Source of the DNA: Deltaproteobacteria bacterium
GTDB lineage: Bacteria; Desulfobacterota; SM23-61
Reading direction: 5' to 3'
DNA length: 22,742 nt
NCBI GenBank assembly: GCA_026388915.1
Contig: JAPLIW010000483.1
Location: forward strand, 1-22,742
Made by a program: the position numbers and the translations under genes
The notes under the pieces: generated by a model
The model's input: the letters and a program-made list of their open reading frames with translations, nothing else
Databases searched by the model: none
What the model was told of the DNA's origin: nothing
Shown: positions 5,522-13,119 of the stretch, piece after piece
Layout: every line of letters begins with the position of its first letter
Numbering within the stretch: position 1 is the stretch's first letter

Positions 5522-6235
5522 ATGGATACGATTAAACCCATTCACATGATCATTCGAGACTATCTTTTGTCTAACATCCAAAGCGGAGAATATCAGCCAG
5601 GCGGTCGGTTACCAACCGAAAATGAGTTAACCAAAAAATTTCAAACCAGCAGAAGTCCGGTGCGGCAGGCGTTGGATACCTTACGTATTCAAGGGGTGAT
5701 TTACCGCCATCCGGGGAGGGGGACCTTCGTCTCTCCCAACCCGGGGGGCAGCGATGCCTGGACCCTGACTTCCATTCGGGACATCATCGAGCAGGGCTTT
5801 CAGACCCATTTCCAGCTGCATGACTTTACCTCCGGCCGAACTTCCGAGGAGCTCGACCGGATCTTCCGTGTAAAAAAAGGAAAGTTCACCCGCATCCGGG
5901 GGGTTCGGCTTCTCAAAGACCAGCCACTCTATTTTCTCAATGTGTTTTTGCCCCAAAAAATTGGGCGGAAGCTGCGGGTCATCGACATCGCCGACTGTCC
6001 GGTCATCGTGGCGCTGGAAAAAAAACTCAATATCCGTCTCAAGAAATGCATTCAGAACATTTCGGCCACCCTGGCCGACCCCCCGCTGGCCCGAATCCTG
6101 AAAGTTCCGAATCAAAGCCCCTTGTTGAGTATTGAACGGTTTTATTTTACCGATAACGAAGAGACCATCGAGTGGGCCAGCTCCTTCTGCCGGCCGGACT
6201 TGTACAAATACCGCTCCGTCCTGTCGAGAGGGTGA
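5522..6235 (+). CDS. GntR-family transcriptional regulator, HutC/UTRA subfamily
   Basis: This 237-residue protein is of normal length for the subfamily. Residues about 5-72 form the GntR winged helix-turn-helix, with GEYQPGGRLPTENELTKKF, then SRSPVRQALDTLRIQG as recognition helix region and the wing YRHPGRGTFV. Residues about 90-232 match a UTRA ligand-binding domain (FTRIRGVRLLKDQPLYF, IERFYFTDNEETIEWASSF). UTRA domains bind small organic acids, sugars or amino acids and release the repressor from DNA. The ligand here is probably the operon's substrate or an early intermediate. The ribosome binding site is weak (AAGAAAAAGA), which suits a low-abundance repressor. It is followed after 14 bp by the lactonase-like gene, so it is likely the first gene of the operon it controls. 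Confidence 0.9.
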   Translation: MDTIKPIHMIIRDYLLSNIQSGEYQPGGRLPTENELTKKFQTSRSPVRQALDTLRIQGVIYRHPGRGTFVSPNPGGSDAWTLTSIRDIIEQGFQTHFQLHDFTSGRTSEELDRIFRVKKGKFTRIRGVRLLKDQPLYFLNVFLPQKIGRKLRVIDIADCPVIVALEKKLNIRLKKCIQNISATLADPPLARILKVPNQSPLLSIERFYFTDNEETIEWASSFCRPDLYKYRSVLSRG

Positions 6236-6249
6236 GAAAGAACTGAAAC

Positions 6250-7023
6250 ATGGCCATCCGCGGCCTCTATGTGCTTCCGAATGCTGATACCCAGGTAGAC
6301 CAGAGTCTTTTTTTGGCGGGGCGGGGCATGGGGAAAAAGGTCCGCGCGCCGGTTTTGGTCTTTTTAATCCGGGCGGATGAGGGAAATATCATTTTTGATG
6401 CGGGCTGCGACCCCGACGTCATCAGCGACGCCAAAAAGGCCTGGGGGAACGCGGCCGAGTACCTTTCCGTCTCTATGAAGGAAGAAGGAGAAATCCGGCA
6501 TTACTTGCGCGCCCTGAACCTTACCCCTGAAGATATTAAATACCTGGTGCTTTCTCATCTCCACATCGATCACGCCGGCGCATTGCGGTTCTTTCCTCAT
6601 TCGCAGATCCTCGTTCAAGAGGATGAATACCGCTACGCCTGTCATCCTTCCGGCTTTGCCGCTGCGAATTACCGCAAGGCCGATTTTGATTACCCCCACT
6701 TGAATTGGAAGCTTCTGGACGGGGATTATCGCCTTTTCCCGGGCGCGACGATTGTCCTATCACAAGGGCACAGCCCCGGAACCCAGGCTTTGGTCGTGGA
6801 TCTTCCGGAGACGGGAACCGTGATCCTGGCCGGGGACTCTATACCCCTGAGGCGAAATGTAGAAAAAGGAATTCTCCCCGGAATTGTTTGGAATTCCGAT
6901 CTGGCCATGAAATCAATTCAGCGTCTGAAAGTCATCGCCGAGGAACGGGGCGGAACCATTTTCCCGGGCCATGACGTTGAACAATTCCAACGACTAAAGA
7001 AATTTCCTGATTATTACCGTTGA
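6250..7023 (+). CDS. MBL-fold hydrolase of the N-acyl-homoserine-lactonase-like group
   Basis: This is a 257-residue metallo-beta-lactamase-fold protein. The dinuclear metal site is complete: H103-L-H105-I-D107-H108, H174 in GHSPGTQ, D196 in AGDS and H241 in FPGHD. Overall length and motif spacing match the AiiA/AttM lactonases, which open homoserine lactones. A tyrosine-bearing N-terminal region (IRGLYVLPNADTQVD) also fits that group. Its place directly behind the regulator and before a CoA-mutase operon argues for a metabolic role, such as opening a lactone intermediate or hydrolysing an ester or thioester. Quorum quenching remains possible. No signal peptide is seen, so it is cytoplasmic. 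Confidence 0.85.
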   Translation: MAIRGLYVLPNADTQVDQSLFLAGRGMGKKVRAPVLVFLIRADEGNIIFDAGCDPDVISDAKKAWGNAAEYLSVSMKEEGEIRHYLRALNLTPEDIKYLVLSHLHIDHAGALRFFPHSQILVQEDEYRYACHPSGFAAANYRKADFDYPHLNWKLLDGDYRLFPGATIVLSQGHSPGTQALVVDLPETGTVILAGDSIPLRRNVEKGILPGIVWNSDLAMKSIQRLKVIAEERGGTIFPGHDVEQFQRLKKFPDYYR

Positions 7024-7103
7024 AGCCCGTTCCAGGATGGAAGGGTGACAAAAGTTAACGGGCTGATCTGTCGACTCAAATATGAATCGAAAAGGAGTTC
7101 TCG

Positions 7104-7523
7104 ATGGAAAGAGCCGCCAGGATCAGAGTCCTAATCGCCAAAGTGGGTTTGGACGCTCATGAACGGGGAGCAAAACTGGTAGCCATGGCTCTGAGGAACG
7201 CCGGGATGGAAGTTATTTACACCGGACTGCGTAATACCCCGGAGATGGTGGCCCAGGCGGTTCTCCAGGAAAATGTTGACGTCGTCGGGCTCAGCAGCCT
7301 CGCCGGCGCTCACGTCGCCACGGCTCGAATGGTTTCCGAAGCGTTGCAGCAAAAAGGGGTGGGGGATGTCCTTTTCGTCATGGGAGGGATTATACCCAAG
7401 AAGGACTTTGACACCCTAAAGAAATTCGGCGTGCAGGGCATTTTTTCCGTTCATTCGACCTTCGATGACATTATCGACTTTATCCGTAAAAACGTTTCAC
7501 CAGAATTGAGAGTTTCGGCCTGA
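7104..7523 (+). CDS. B12-binding small subunit of a methylmalonyl-CoA-mutase-family enzyme
   Basis: This 139-residue protein is a single cobalamin-binding Rossmann-like domain. D17-A-H19-E-R-G22 is the D-x-H-x-x-G motif whose His replaces dimethylbenzimidazole as lower cobalt ligand. G62-LSSLAGAH-70 is the S-x-L loop, and VMGGIIP carries the third conserved G-G loop. The usual IFGPGT near the C-terminus reads IFSVHST, which is a departure. It is the separate B12 subunit typical of two-subunit mutases such as isobutyryl-CoA, 2-hydroxyisobutyryl-CoA and many archaeal or syntrophic methylmalonyl-CoA mutases. AAAAGGAG precedes the ATG. The catalytic subunit starts 11 bp downstream, so the two are surely co-translated partners. 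Confidence 0.93.
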   Translation: MERAARIRVLIAKVGLDAHERGAKLVAMALRNAGMEVIYTGLRNTPEMVAQAVLQENVDVVGLSSLAGAHVATARMVSEALQQKGVGDVLFVMGGIIPKKDFDTLKKFGVQGIFSVHSTFDDIIDFIRKNVSPELRVSA

Positions 7524-7534
7524 AAGAGAGGTGA

Positions 7535-9187
7535 ATGGCCATGGATCGCGCAGAAAAAAAGGTTCAGGCGGCTCCGGAAGAGGATTATACTCATACCCGG
7601 GAGACCGTCCTCGATTCGGGGATTCGGATCAAAAAATTATACACCCCTCAGGATACCGCCCGCCTCTCCTATGAAGAACAGATCGGAGACCCGGGGAAAT
7701 TTCCCTACGTGCGCGGGATCTACCCGGACATGTACTGGAAGAAACCCTGGACGAGAAGGCTCTATGCGGGTTTTGGGAATGCCACGGAAACCAACCAGCG
7801 GTTCAAGTTCCTTCTGGAGAGCGGAAATACCGGCCTCAGCATGGCTTTGGATCTTCCCACTCAGATGGGACTCGATTCCGACGATCCCCTGGCAGCCGCA
7901 GACGTGGGAAGAGTCGGGGTGGCGATCGATACGCTTAAGGATATGGAGGAAGTCTTCGAGGGCATTGATCTGGGAAAGATCAGCACCTCATTTACCATTA
8001 ATGCCACTGCGGCCATTATTCTGGCCATGTACGTAGCGGTGGGCGAGAAGCAAGGAGTTGCTTCGGAGAAGCTGAGGGGCACCGTACAGAATGACATCCT
8101 CAAGGAATACCTCGCCCGGGGTCAGTATATCTTCCCTCCCAAGCCCTCCATCAAAATCGCCGCGGACATCATTGAATACTGTATTCTCCATATCCCTCGC
8201 TTCAATTCGATCAGCGTGGCCGGATCGCACATGCACGAGTACGGGGCGACTTCCGTACAGCAGGTGGCGTACACGTTCTGCGACGCCCTCGCCTACATCG
8301 AAGAGGTAATGAAGCGGGGCTACAAGATTGATCAGTTCGCCCAGAACATCTCCTTCCTCTTCTGCAGCCGGCAGAACATGTTCGAAGACATCTGCACCTA
8401 CCGGGCGGCCCGCAAACGCTGGGCCCACCTCATGAAGGACCAGCTCCAGGCCAAAGATCCCCGTTCCCACATCTTAAGATTCGCGGCCGGCGGGGGAGGG
8501 CTCTGGATGACCAAGCGCCAGCCTCTGAACAACATCGCCCGGGCGACGATCGTGGCCCTCGCCTCTGCATTGGGTGGGGCGCAATCGGTTCTTTTGGCGG
8601 CCTATGACGAACCTTTCGCCATTCCCACGGAGGAGTCGGCCCGGATCTCGCTCAATGTTCAAAACATTCTGATCCACGAGGCGGGCCTGACCGACACGAT
8701 CGACCCTCTGGGCGGGTCTTATTTCATTGAGTCGTTAACCGACGAAATCGACAAAAAAATCGTGGAGACCATGGAGTGGGTGAAGAAAAACGGCGGAATT
8801 GTTTCTCTCATTGAGAAGGGAGACATTCAGAAACAACTGGCGAACCAGGCCATGCAGGAAGAGATGAGGATCCAGAAAGGGGAAAGCGTTCTTGTTGGAG
8901 TGAATCGTTTTGTGGTGGACGGGGAGAAAGGCGAGGACGAAATGACCTTCCACGAACCTGACCCCCTCACCTGCCAGAAGCAGATCGAGCGGTTGGCCAA
9001 AGTGAAAAGGGAGCGGAACCCGCAAAAAGTCTCCGCAGGACTTGCCGAATTGAAGAAGGCGGCTCTGAAGGGAGAAAATCTTATGCCTCCGTTCATTGAG
9101 GCGGTGAGAGCCTACGCGACGCTGGGGGAAATGGTTCAGGTCCTGAAGGAGATCTACGGCACCTACCGGGCCCCCACGGGAATCTGA
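7535..9187 (+). CDS. Catalytic large subunit of a divergent methylmalonyl-CoA-mutase-family enzyme
   Basis: This 550-residue TIM-barrel subunit lacks its own B12 domain, which is the gene before it. It catalyses a 1,2 carbon-skeleton rearrangement of an acyl-CoA. Family motifs present are GLSMALDLPTQMGLDSDDP, GTVQNDILKEYLARG and IDPLGGSYFIE. By alignment from memory, Y77 (LYAGFG) and R195 (LARGQYIF) equal the Tyr89/Arg207 pair of Propionibacterium methylmalonyl-CoA mutase. Arg207 binds the substrate carboxylate; isobutyryl- and 2-hydroxyisobutyryl-CoA mutases carry Gln there. His232 matches His244. The adjacent Tyr243 is Ser231 here (AGSHMHEYG for SGYHMQEAG), and the barrel motif usually reading RTHSQTSG is R315-FAAGGGG. 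So it likely acts on a carboxylated acyl-CoA that is not simply methylmalonyl-CoA. The second ATG (7541) fits the GAGAGG site as well as the first. Confidence 0.9.
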   Translation: MAMDRAEKKVQAAPEEDYTHTRETVLDSGIRIKKLYTPQDTARLSYEEQIGDPGKFPYVRGIYPDMYWKKPWTRRLYAGFGNATETNQRFKFLLESGNTGLSMALDLPTQMGLDSDDPLAAADVGRVGVAIDTLKDMEEVFEGIDLGKISTSFTINATAAIILAMYVAVGEKQGVASEKLRGTVQNDILKEYLARGQYIFPPKPSIKIAADIIEYCILHIPRFNSISVAGSHMHEYGATSVQQVAYTFCDALAYIEEVMKRGYKIDQFAQNISFLFCSRQNMFEDICTYRAARKRWAHLMKDQLQAKDPRSHILRFAAGGGGLWMTKRQPLNNIARATIVALASALGGAQSVLLAAYDEPFAIPTEESARISLNVQNILIHEAGLTDTIDPLGGSYFIESLTDEIDKKIVETMEWVKKNGGIVSLIEKGDIQKQLANQAMQEEMRIQKGESVLVGVNRFVVDGEKGEDEMTFHEPDPLTCQKQIERLAKVKRERNPQKVSAGLAELKKAALKGENLMPPFIEAVRAYATLGEMVQVLKEIYGTYRAPTGI

Positions 9188-9201
9188 AGGTACGGAGTGC
9201 G

Positions 9202-10245
9202 ATGGTGGAAAAAGCGAATTTTCGACCCCGGTGCATGGCCACAACCTTACCCACGATGCCCCACCGCGACCCGGAAGCGGCCTGCCGGGCGATGTTGAAA
9301 TATTTTCCGGAGGCCCCATCCATTCCCCGACTCAGCATGTCGGTGAGGATGTACCTGGATGGGATGCCCTGTCTGGTCATCGATCCCGCCAAGAAACAAC
9401 TCCGTTACGACCTCTCCAGGGAAGAAGAGTTGATGCGATTTTATGAGCAGGTCCTTTCCGAGGGCCTGGATTCATTCGCCATGAGTCCCAAATATGCCGC
9501 GGTTTTTTACGTCATGCTGGAAGCCCTCAAAAATTCCTGCCCGCCCGATTTCAGGCTGATTCATACGCAACTCCCAGGGCTGCTCACTTGGGGGCTTTCC
9601 CTGATCGGTCCGGAAGGACGGCCGGCCTGGTATGATCCGGTCATGAGAGAAGTGATCGTCCAAACCTTGGTGATGAAAGTCAAGTGGCAGCAGAAAAAAA
9701 TAAGGGAAATACTTCGCGGTGCGGAAATGATGATTACCCTGGGCGAACCGACTCTGGGAATGATGAGTTCCCCCTTCGGGAGTATCCTGGAAGGAGATGT
9801 GATCCAGGTTTTGGGGGACTTTTTTGCCCAGGTGGAAGGCCTCGGATGCGTGCACTGCTGCTCCAACATGGATTGGGGAGTGCTGATGAAGAGCAGTGCC
9901 CACATTATCAATTTTGACGCCTATCAGTTTGCGGATAAAATTGCGCTTTATCCGGCGGAGATTCGAGCATTTCTGGAAAGGGGGGGAATGCTGGCCTGGG
10001 GGATTGTCCCCGTCGCCGAAGAAATCCTCCGGTCGGAAAGCAGGCAACATTTGCGGGAGAAATTGGAAGACGGAATGGAGCTATTGATCAAAGAGGGAAT
10101 CGACAGGCAAAAATTGCTCGAGCAATCGTTTATTACCCCCTGCTGCACCACTGCCACCCTCACAGTGGAACGGGCGGAGCAGGTATTCGAATATACGCAG
10201 AGCATCAGCCGGGAGATGCGGCGAGATCATCTGCGGGGATGCTGA
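9202..10245 (+). CDS. MetE/UROD-like methyltransferase-superfamily protein
   Basis: This 347-residue protein begins FRPRCMATTLPTMPHRDPE, a hallmark of a UROD/MetE-like group common in anaerobic deltaproteobacteria. These are often annotated as cobalamin-independent methionine synthase-like, with no proven reaction. A MetE-type zinc site is recognisable: H218-C-C220 in GCVHCCSNMDW and C314/C315 in TPCCTT near the C-terminus. Such sites activate a thiol for methyl transfer. WGVLMKSSAHIINFDAYQF and MLAWGIVP are further conserved blocks. The lack of the MetE N-terminal half rules out a standard methionine synthase. It sits between the B12 mutase and the acyl-CoA ligase. A methyl transfer to or from the substrate, a thiol or a corrinoid is possible, but this is inference. 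Confidence 0.75.
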   Translation: MVEKANFRPRCMATTLPTMPHRDPEAACRAMLKYFPEAPSIPRLSMSVRMYLDGMPCLVIDPAKKQLRYDLSREEELMRFYEQVLSEGLDSFAMSPKYAAVFYVMLEALKNSCPPDFRLIHTQLPGLLTWGLSLIGPEGRPAWYDPVMREVIVQTLVMKVKWQQKKIREILRGAEMMITLGEPTLGMMSSPFGSILEGDVIQVLGDFFAQVEGLGCVHCCSNMDWGVLMKSSAHIINFDAYQFADKIALYPAEIRAFLERGGMLAWGIVPVAEEILRSESRQHLREKLEDGMELLIKEGIDRQKLLEQSFITPCCTTATLTVERAEQVFEYTQSISREMRRDHLRGC

Positions 10246-10260
10246 ATTTGTGGAGGGGAA

Positions 10261-11796
10261 ATGGATTATTTTAAAGCTTTTCAAGATCTTGTAGATGGGG
10301 AGAAGATCGATAAAAAACAGGCCCTTTTCTTTCGAGGGAGAGCGACTACCTATGGGGAACTGATTCAGGAAGCAAACCGCGTTTCAGGAGCCTTAGCGCA
10401 CCACGGAATCCGAAAGGGGGATACCGTTGGCTTGTACATGGGGAATTGCCGGGAATTCTTATCCATCTTTCTGGGAGTGGTCCGTAGCGGGGCCACGGCG
10501 GAGCCCATAAGTACTCTCCTCACGGAATACGAGATCCAGCCGCAGCTGGAAAAAACGGGGTGTCAGTTCATCTTCGTCGCGCCAGTGCACCTGCCGGTGG
10601 TGCAAAAAATCCAGCCGCGGCTTCCCCAGCTCAAAACGATCGTGGTCATGTCCGAGAATCCGGGAGGAAAGGGCCTCTCGTTTTCCGATTTTTTGCGAGG
10701 GTCCCAAGAAGCCCCCCCCCCGGCGCCCCTGGATGGGGATGATACGGCTCTCATCCTCTTCACCGGGGGAACGACGGGAATTCCCAAGGCGGTCATGCTA
10801 ACCCATAAGAACCTCCTCTCGGTCATCCAGGGGCTGAAGAACCGGATCGCTCCCCTGGGGGAAATGCCGCTCCTTTGCGCCTCTCCGTTGTCCCACATTT
10901 TCGGTCTCAACACCATCACTTTTGCCACCCTGTTCCGTAAATCGCCGGTTGTCCTCGAGGAGTGGTTCCAGGTGGAGGAGGCGGCCCAGTTCATCGAGCG
11001 GTACCGGATTGCCTGTGTTTGGAGCGTTCCCACAGTCATCCGGAGCCTGACGGATATGGCCGACAAGTACGATATGAGCTGCTTAAAGCTGATGATGACC
11101 GGGGCCGCTCCCGTCGCGGAGGAGCTTTACCACCGGGTGGAAAAGACTTTCCACTGCTCTCTGGTGGAAGGATGGGGGCTGACGGAAGGGTCCGGATGTT
11201 CGACGGTAACCCCCCCGGGAGTGCGAAAAGTCGGGTCCTGCGGCATCCCTTACGAGGGGATCGGGCTGGAGTGCGCCATCGTGAACCAGGAAGGGCATTC
11301 CCTTCCCCCTGGAGAAGTCGGCGAACTGCTCCAGCGCGGCCCACTCAACATGAAGGGCTACTTGGGAAACCCGGAAGCGACGGCCGAGGTCCTCAGGGAC
11401 GGCTGGCTACACACGGGGGACCTAGCCCGGATGGACGAAGAAGGCTATATCTATATCGTCGACCGCAAGAAAGACGTGATCATTCGGGGAGGGTTCAATA
11501 TCTACCCCGCCGAAGTGGAAGCGGCCCTCTATACTTTCCCCGGCGTTCAGGAGGCCGCTGCTTTCGGTGTTTCCGATTCGCGGAAAGGAGAAACGGTCGC
11601 TGTGGCGATCCGAGTCGCCGCCGGTTCGGCGGTCCACGAGAAGGGAATCATTGCCCACTGCCAGGAGCGTCTGGCAAGGTACAAAGTTCCCAAATATGTG
11701 AAGATCCTTTCCGACCCTTTGCCCAAAACGGCGGCGGGAAAGATCATGAGGAGAGTGTTGAAAGAGAGCCTGGAGAAAGAATTGAACCTGGGATGA
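10261..11796 (+). CDS. AMP-forming acyl-CoA ligase
   Basis: This 511-residue protein is a class I adenylate-forming enzyme that makes an acyl-AMP and then an acyl-CoA. T168-GGTTGIPK-176 is the P-loop-like phosphate motif, GWGLTEGSG the A5 motif, and DRKKDVIIRGGFNIYPAEVE the hinge and A8 region. K494 in KTAAGKIMRR is the catalytic adenylation Lys. Length and motifs suit medium- or long-chain, aryl or dicarboxylate ligases alike. The substrate is presumably the acid brought in by the ABC importer encoded downstream. A run of ten C (10712-10721) lies inside the gene, coding for APPPPAP in the linker after about residue 148. It is a slippage-prone spot, but the frame is intact. Confidence 0.92.
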   Translation: MDYFKAFQDLVDGEKIDKKQALFFRGRATTYGELIQEANRVSGALAHHGIRKGDTVGLYMGNCREFLSIFLGVVRSGATAEPISTLLTEYEIQPQLEKTGCQFIFVAPVHLPVVQKIQPRLPQLKTIVVMSENPGGKGLSFSDFLRGSQEAPPPAPLDGDDTALILFTGGTTGIPKAVMLTHKNLLSVIQGLKNRIAPLGEMPLLCASPLSHIFGLNTITFATLFRKSPVVLEEWFQVEEAAQFIERYRIACVWSVPTVIRSLTDMADKYDMSCLKLMMTGAAPVAEELYHRVEKTFHCSLVEGWGLTEGSGCSTVTPPGVRKVGSCGIPYEGIGLECAIVNQEGHSLPPGEVGELLQRGPLNMKGYLGNPEATAEVLRDGWLHTGDLARMDEEGYIYIVDRKKDVIIRGGFNIYPAEVEAALYTFPGVQEAAAFGVSDSRKGETVAVAIRVAAGSAVHEKGIIAHCQERLARYKVPKYVKILSDPLPKTAAGKIMRRVLKESLEKELNLG

Positions 11797-11900
11797 ATCT
11801 TCGGCCTCCTCATTCTCGTGCCTCAGGGGATAGCAGGCCCTTTTCGGGTGCCCCAAAAATTCTGCGGGGGATAGAATAATCTTTTAAAAAGAGGAAATCC

Positions 11901-13055
11901 ATGAATTTCGAGTTGACCAAAGATCAGGAGATGTTTCAAAAGATGGCCCGGGAATTCGCCGAGCGAGAGTTCCTGCCCGTTGCCCAGGAATACGATCAGC
12001 CGGGGAAATACCCTTATGAGATCTACAAGAAAATGGCTCCCCTGGGGCTATTGGCAACGATGATCCCCGAAAAATACGGCGGGCTGGGACTCGGAGTGCT
12101 GACGTGGATTCTCATGTTGGAGGAACTGGCTTGGGGGAGTTTGAGCCTCACGGCAATCACCCAAAACGCCATGCTCCCAGGGTCCGTTCTGACCGATGCA
12201 GCCAACGAGGAACAGAAACAAAAATACCTTCCCCCCATGTGTCGAGGGGAAAAAATTTACGCCGTGGCCGTGGCTGAGCCGAATGCCGGCAGCGACGGGG
12301 GGAACATTGAAACGAAGGCCGTCCTGCGGGGTGACTCCTGGGTGATAAATGGGAATAAGGTTTTTACCACCAACGGAGTTGTGGCCGACATGGTCATCGT
12401 CCTCGTTCAAACCGATAAAAGCAAGGGGAATAAAGGGTTGGGCCTCATTGCCGTCGATAAGAGCTGTCCCGGAATCTCCGCGGCGCCCATTGAAGGCTGC
12501 ATAGGGTTACCTTGCGACGATATCGCTCAGGTCAGATTTTCCGATTGCGTCGTTCCCGAAGAGAATCTGATCAGTGAAGTGGGGAAAGGGTTGAAGCTGG
12601 CCCTCGGGGGCATTACCAATATGCGGATCTCCATCGGCGCCTATGGAGTGGGGGTGTCCCAACGCTGCCTGGATATCTGTGTGAAATATGCCCAGGACCG
12701 GCGCCAATTCAACAAGCCTATCGGGAGTTTCCAGTTGGTTCAGGCGTTGATCGCGGAGATGGCTCTGGAGACGGAGGCAGGGAGGCTGCTGACCCGCAGC
12801 GCCGCTTACAAGAAAGAAAAGGGAATGAAGTGCATCAAAGAAGTCTCGATGGCCAAGTGGTATTGCAGCGAGATGATGATGCGAAATACAGTGAAGGCCA
12901 TTCGAATCCATGGAGGGTACGGCGGCTTTGAAGGGTATACGGTGGAGCGTCTGAACCGGGAGGCCCTCAATTTCCTGGCCCCGGGAGGAACGGTCGAAAT
13001 GCATAAACTGACGATCGGGAGGCAGATTTTGGAACTGGATGCAATGTCCCGCTGA
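11901..13055 (+). CDS. Acyl-CoA dehydrogenase-fold protein lacking the usual catalytic Glu
   Basis: This is a 384-residue protein of standard length and domain order: an N-terminal helical domain, a beta-domain with AVAVAEPNAGSDGG for FAD and substrate, and a C-terminal helical domain with YAQDRRQFNKPIGSFQ and RIHGGYGGFEGYTVERLNRE. In medium- and short-chain enzymes the base is the Glu of I-Y-E-G-T. Here the aligned stretch reads LAPGGT, putting Gly362 at that position. The alternative isovaleryl-CoA dehydrogenase base, a Glu in the helix before the AGGPLG motif, aligns with Met in NMRISIGAYGVG. The enzyme may use another base, as cyclohexenecarboxyl-CoA dehydrogenases use Asp, or may act as a reductase or structural partner. 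AGAGGAAA precedes the ATG. Confidence 0.9.
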   Translation: MNFELTKDQEMFQKMAREFAEREFLPVAQEYDQPGKYPYEIYKKMAPLGLLATMIPEKYGGLGLGVLTWILMLEELAWGSLSLTAITQNAMLPGSVLTDAANEEQKQKYLPPMCRGEKIYAVAVAEPNAGSDGGNIETKAVLRGDSWVINGNKVFTTNGVVADMVIVLVQTDKSKGNKGLGLIAVDKSCPGISAAPIEGCIGLPCDDIAQVRFSDCVVPEENLISEVGKGLKLALGGITNMRISIGAYGVGVSQRCLDICVKYAQDRRQFNKPIGSFQLVQALIAEMALETEAGRLLTRSAAYKKEKGMKCIKEVSMAKWYCSEMMMRNTVKAIRIHGGYGGFEGYTVERLNREALNFLAPGGTVEMHKLTIGRQILELDAMSR

Positions 13056-13119
13056 CTGCTAACTGGAATAAGTGAACTCAGAGGGGGAAACCCAATACCC
13101 AACACAAGAAGGAGGGATT

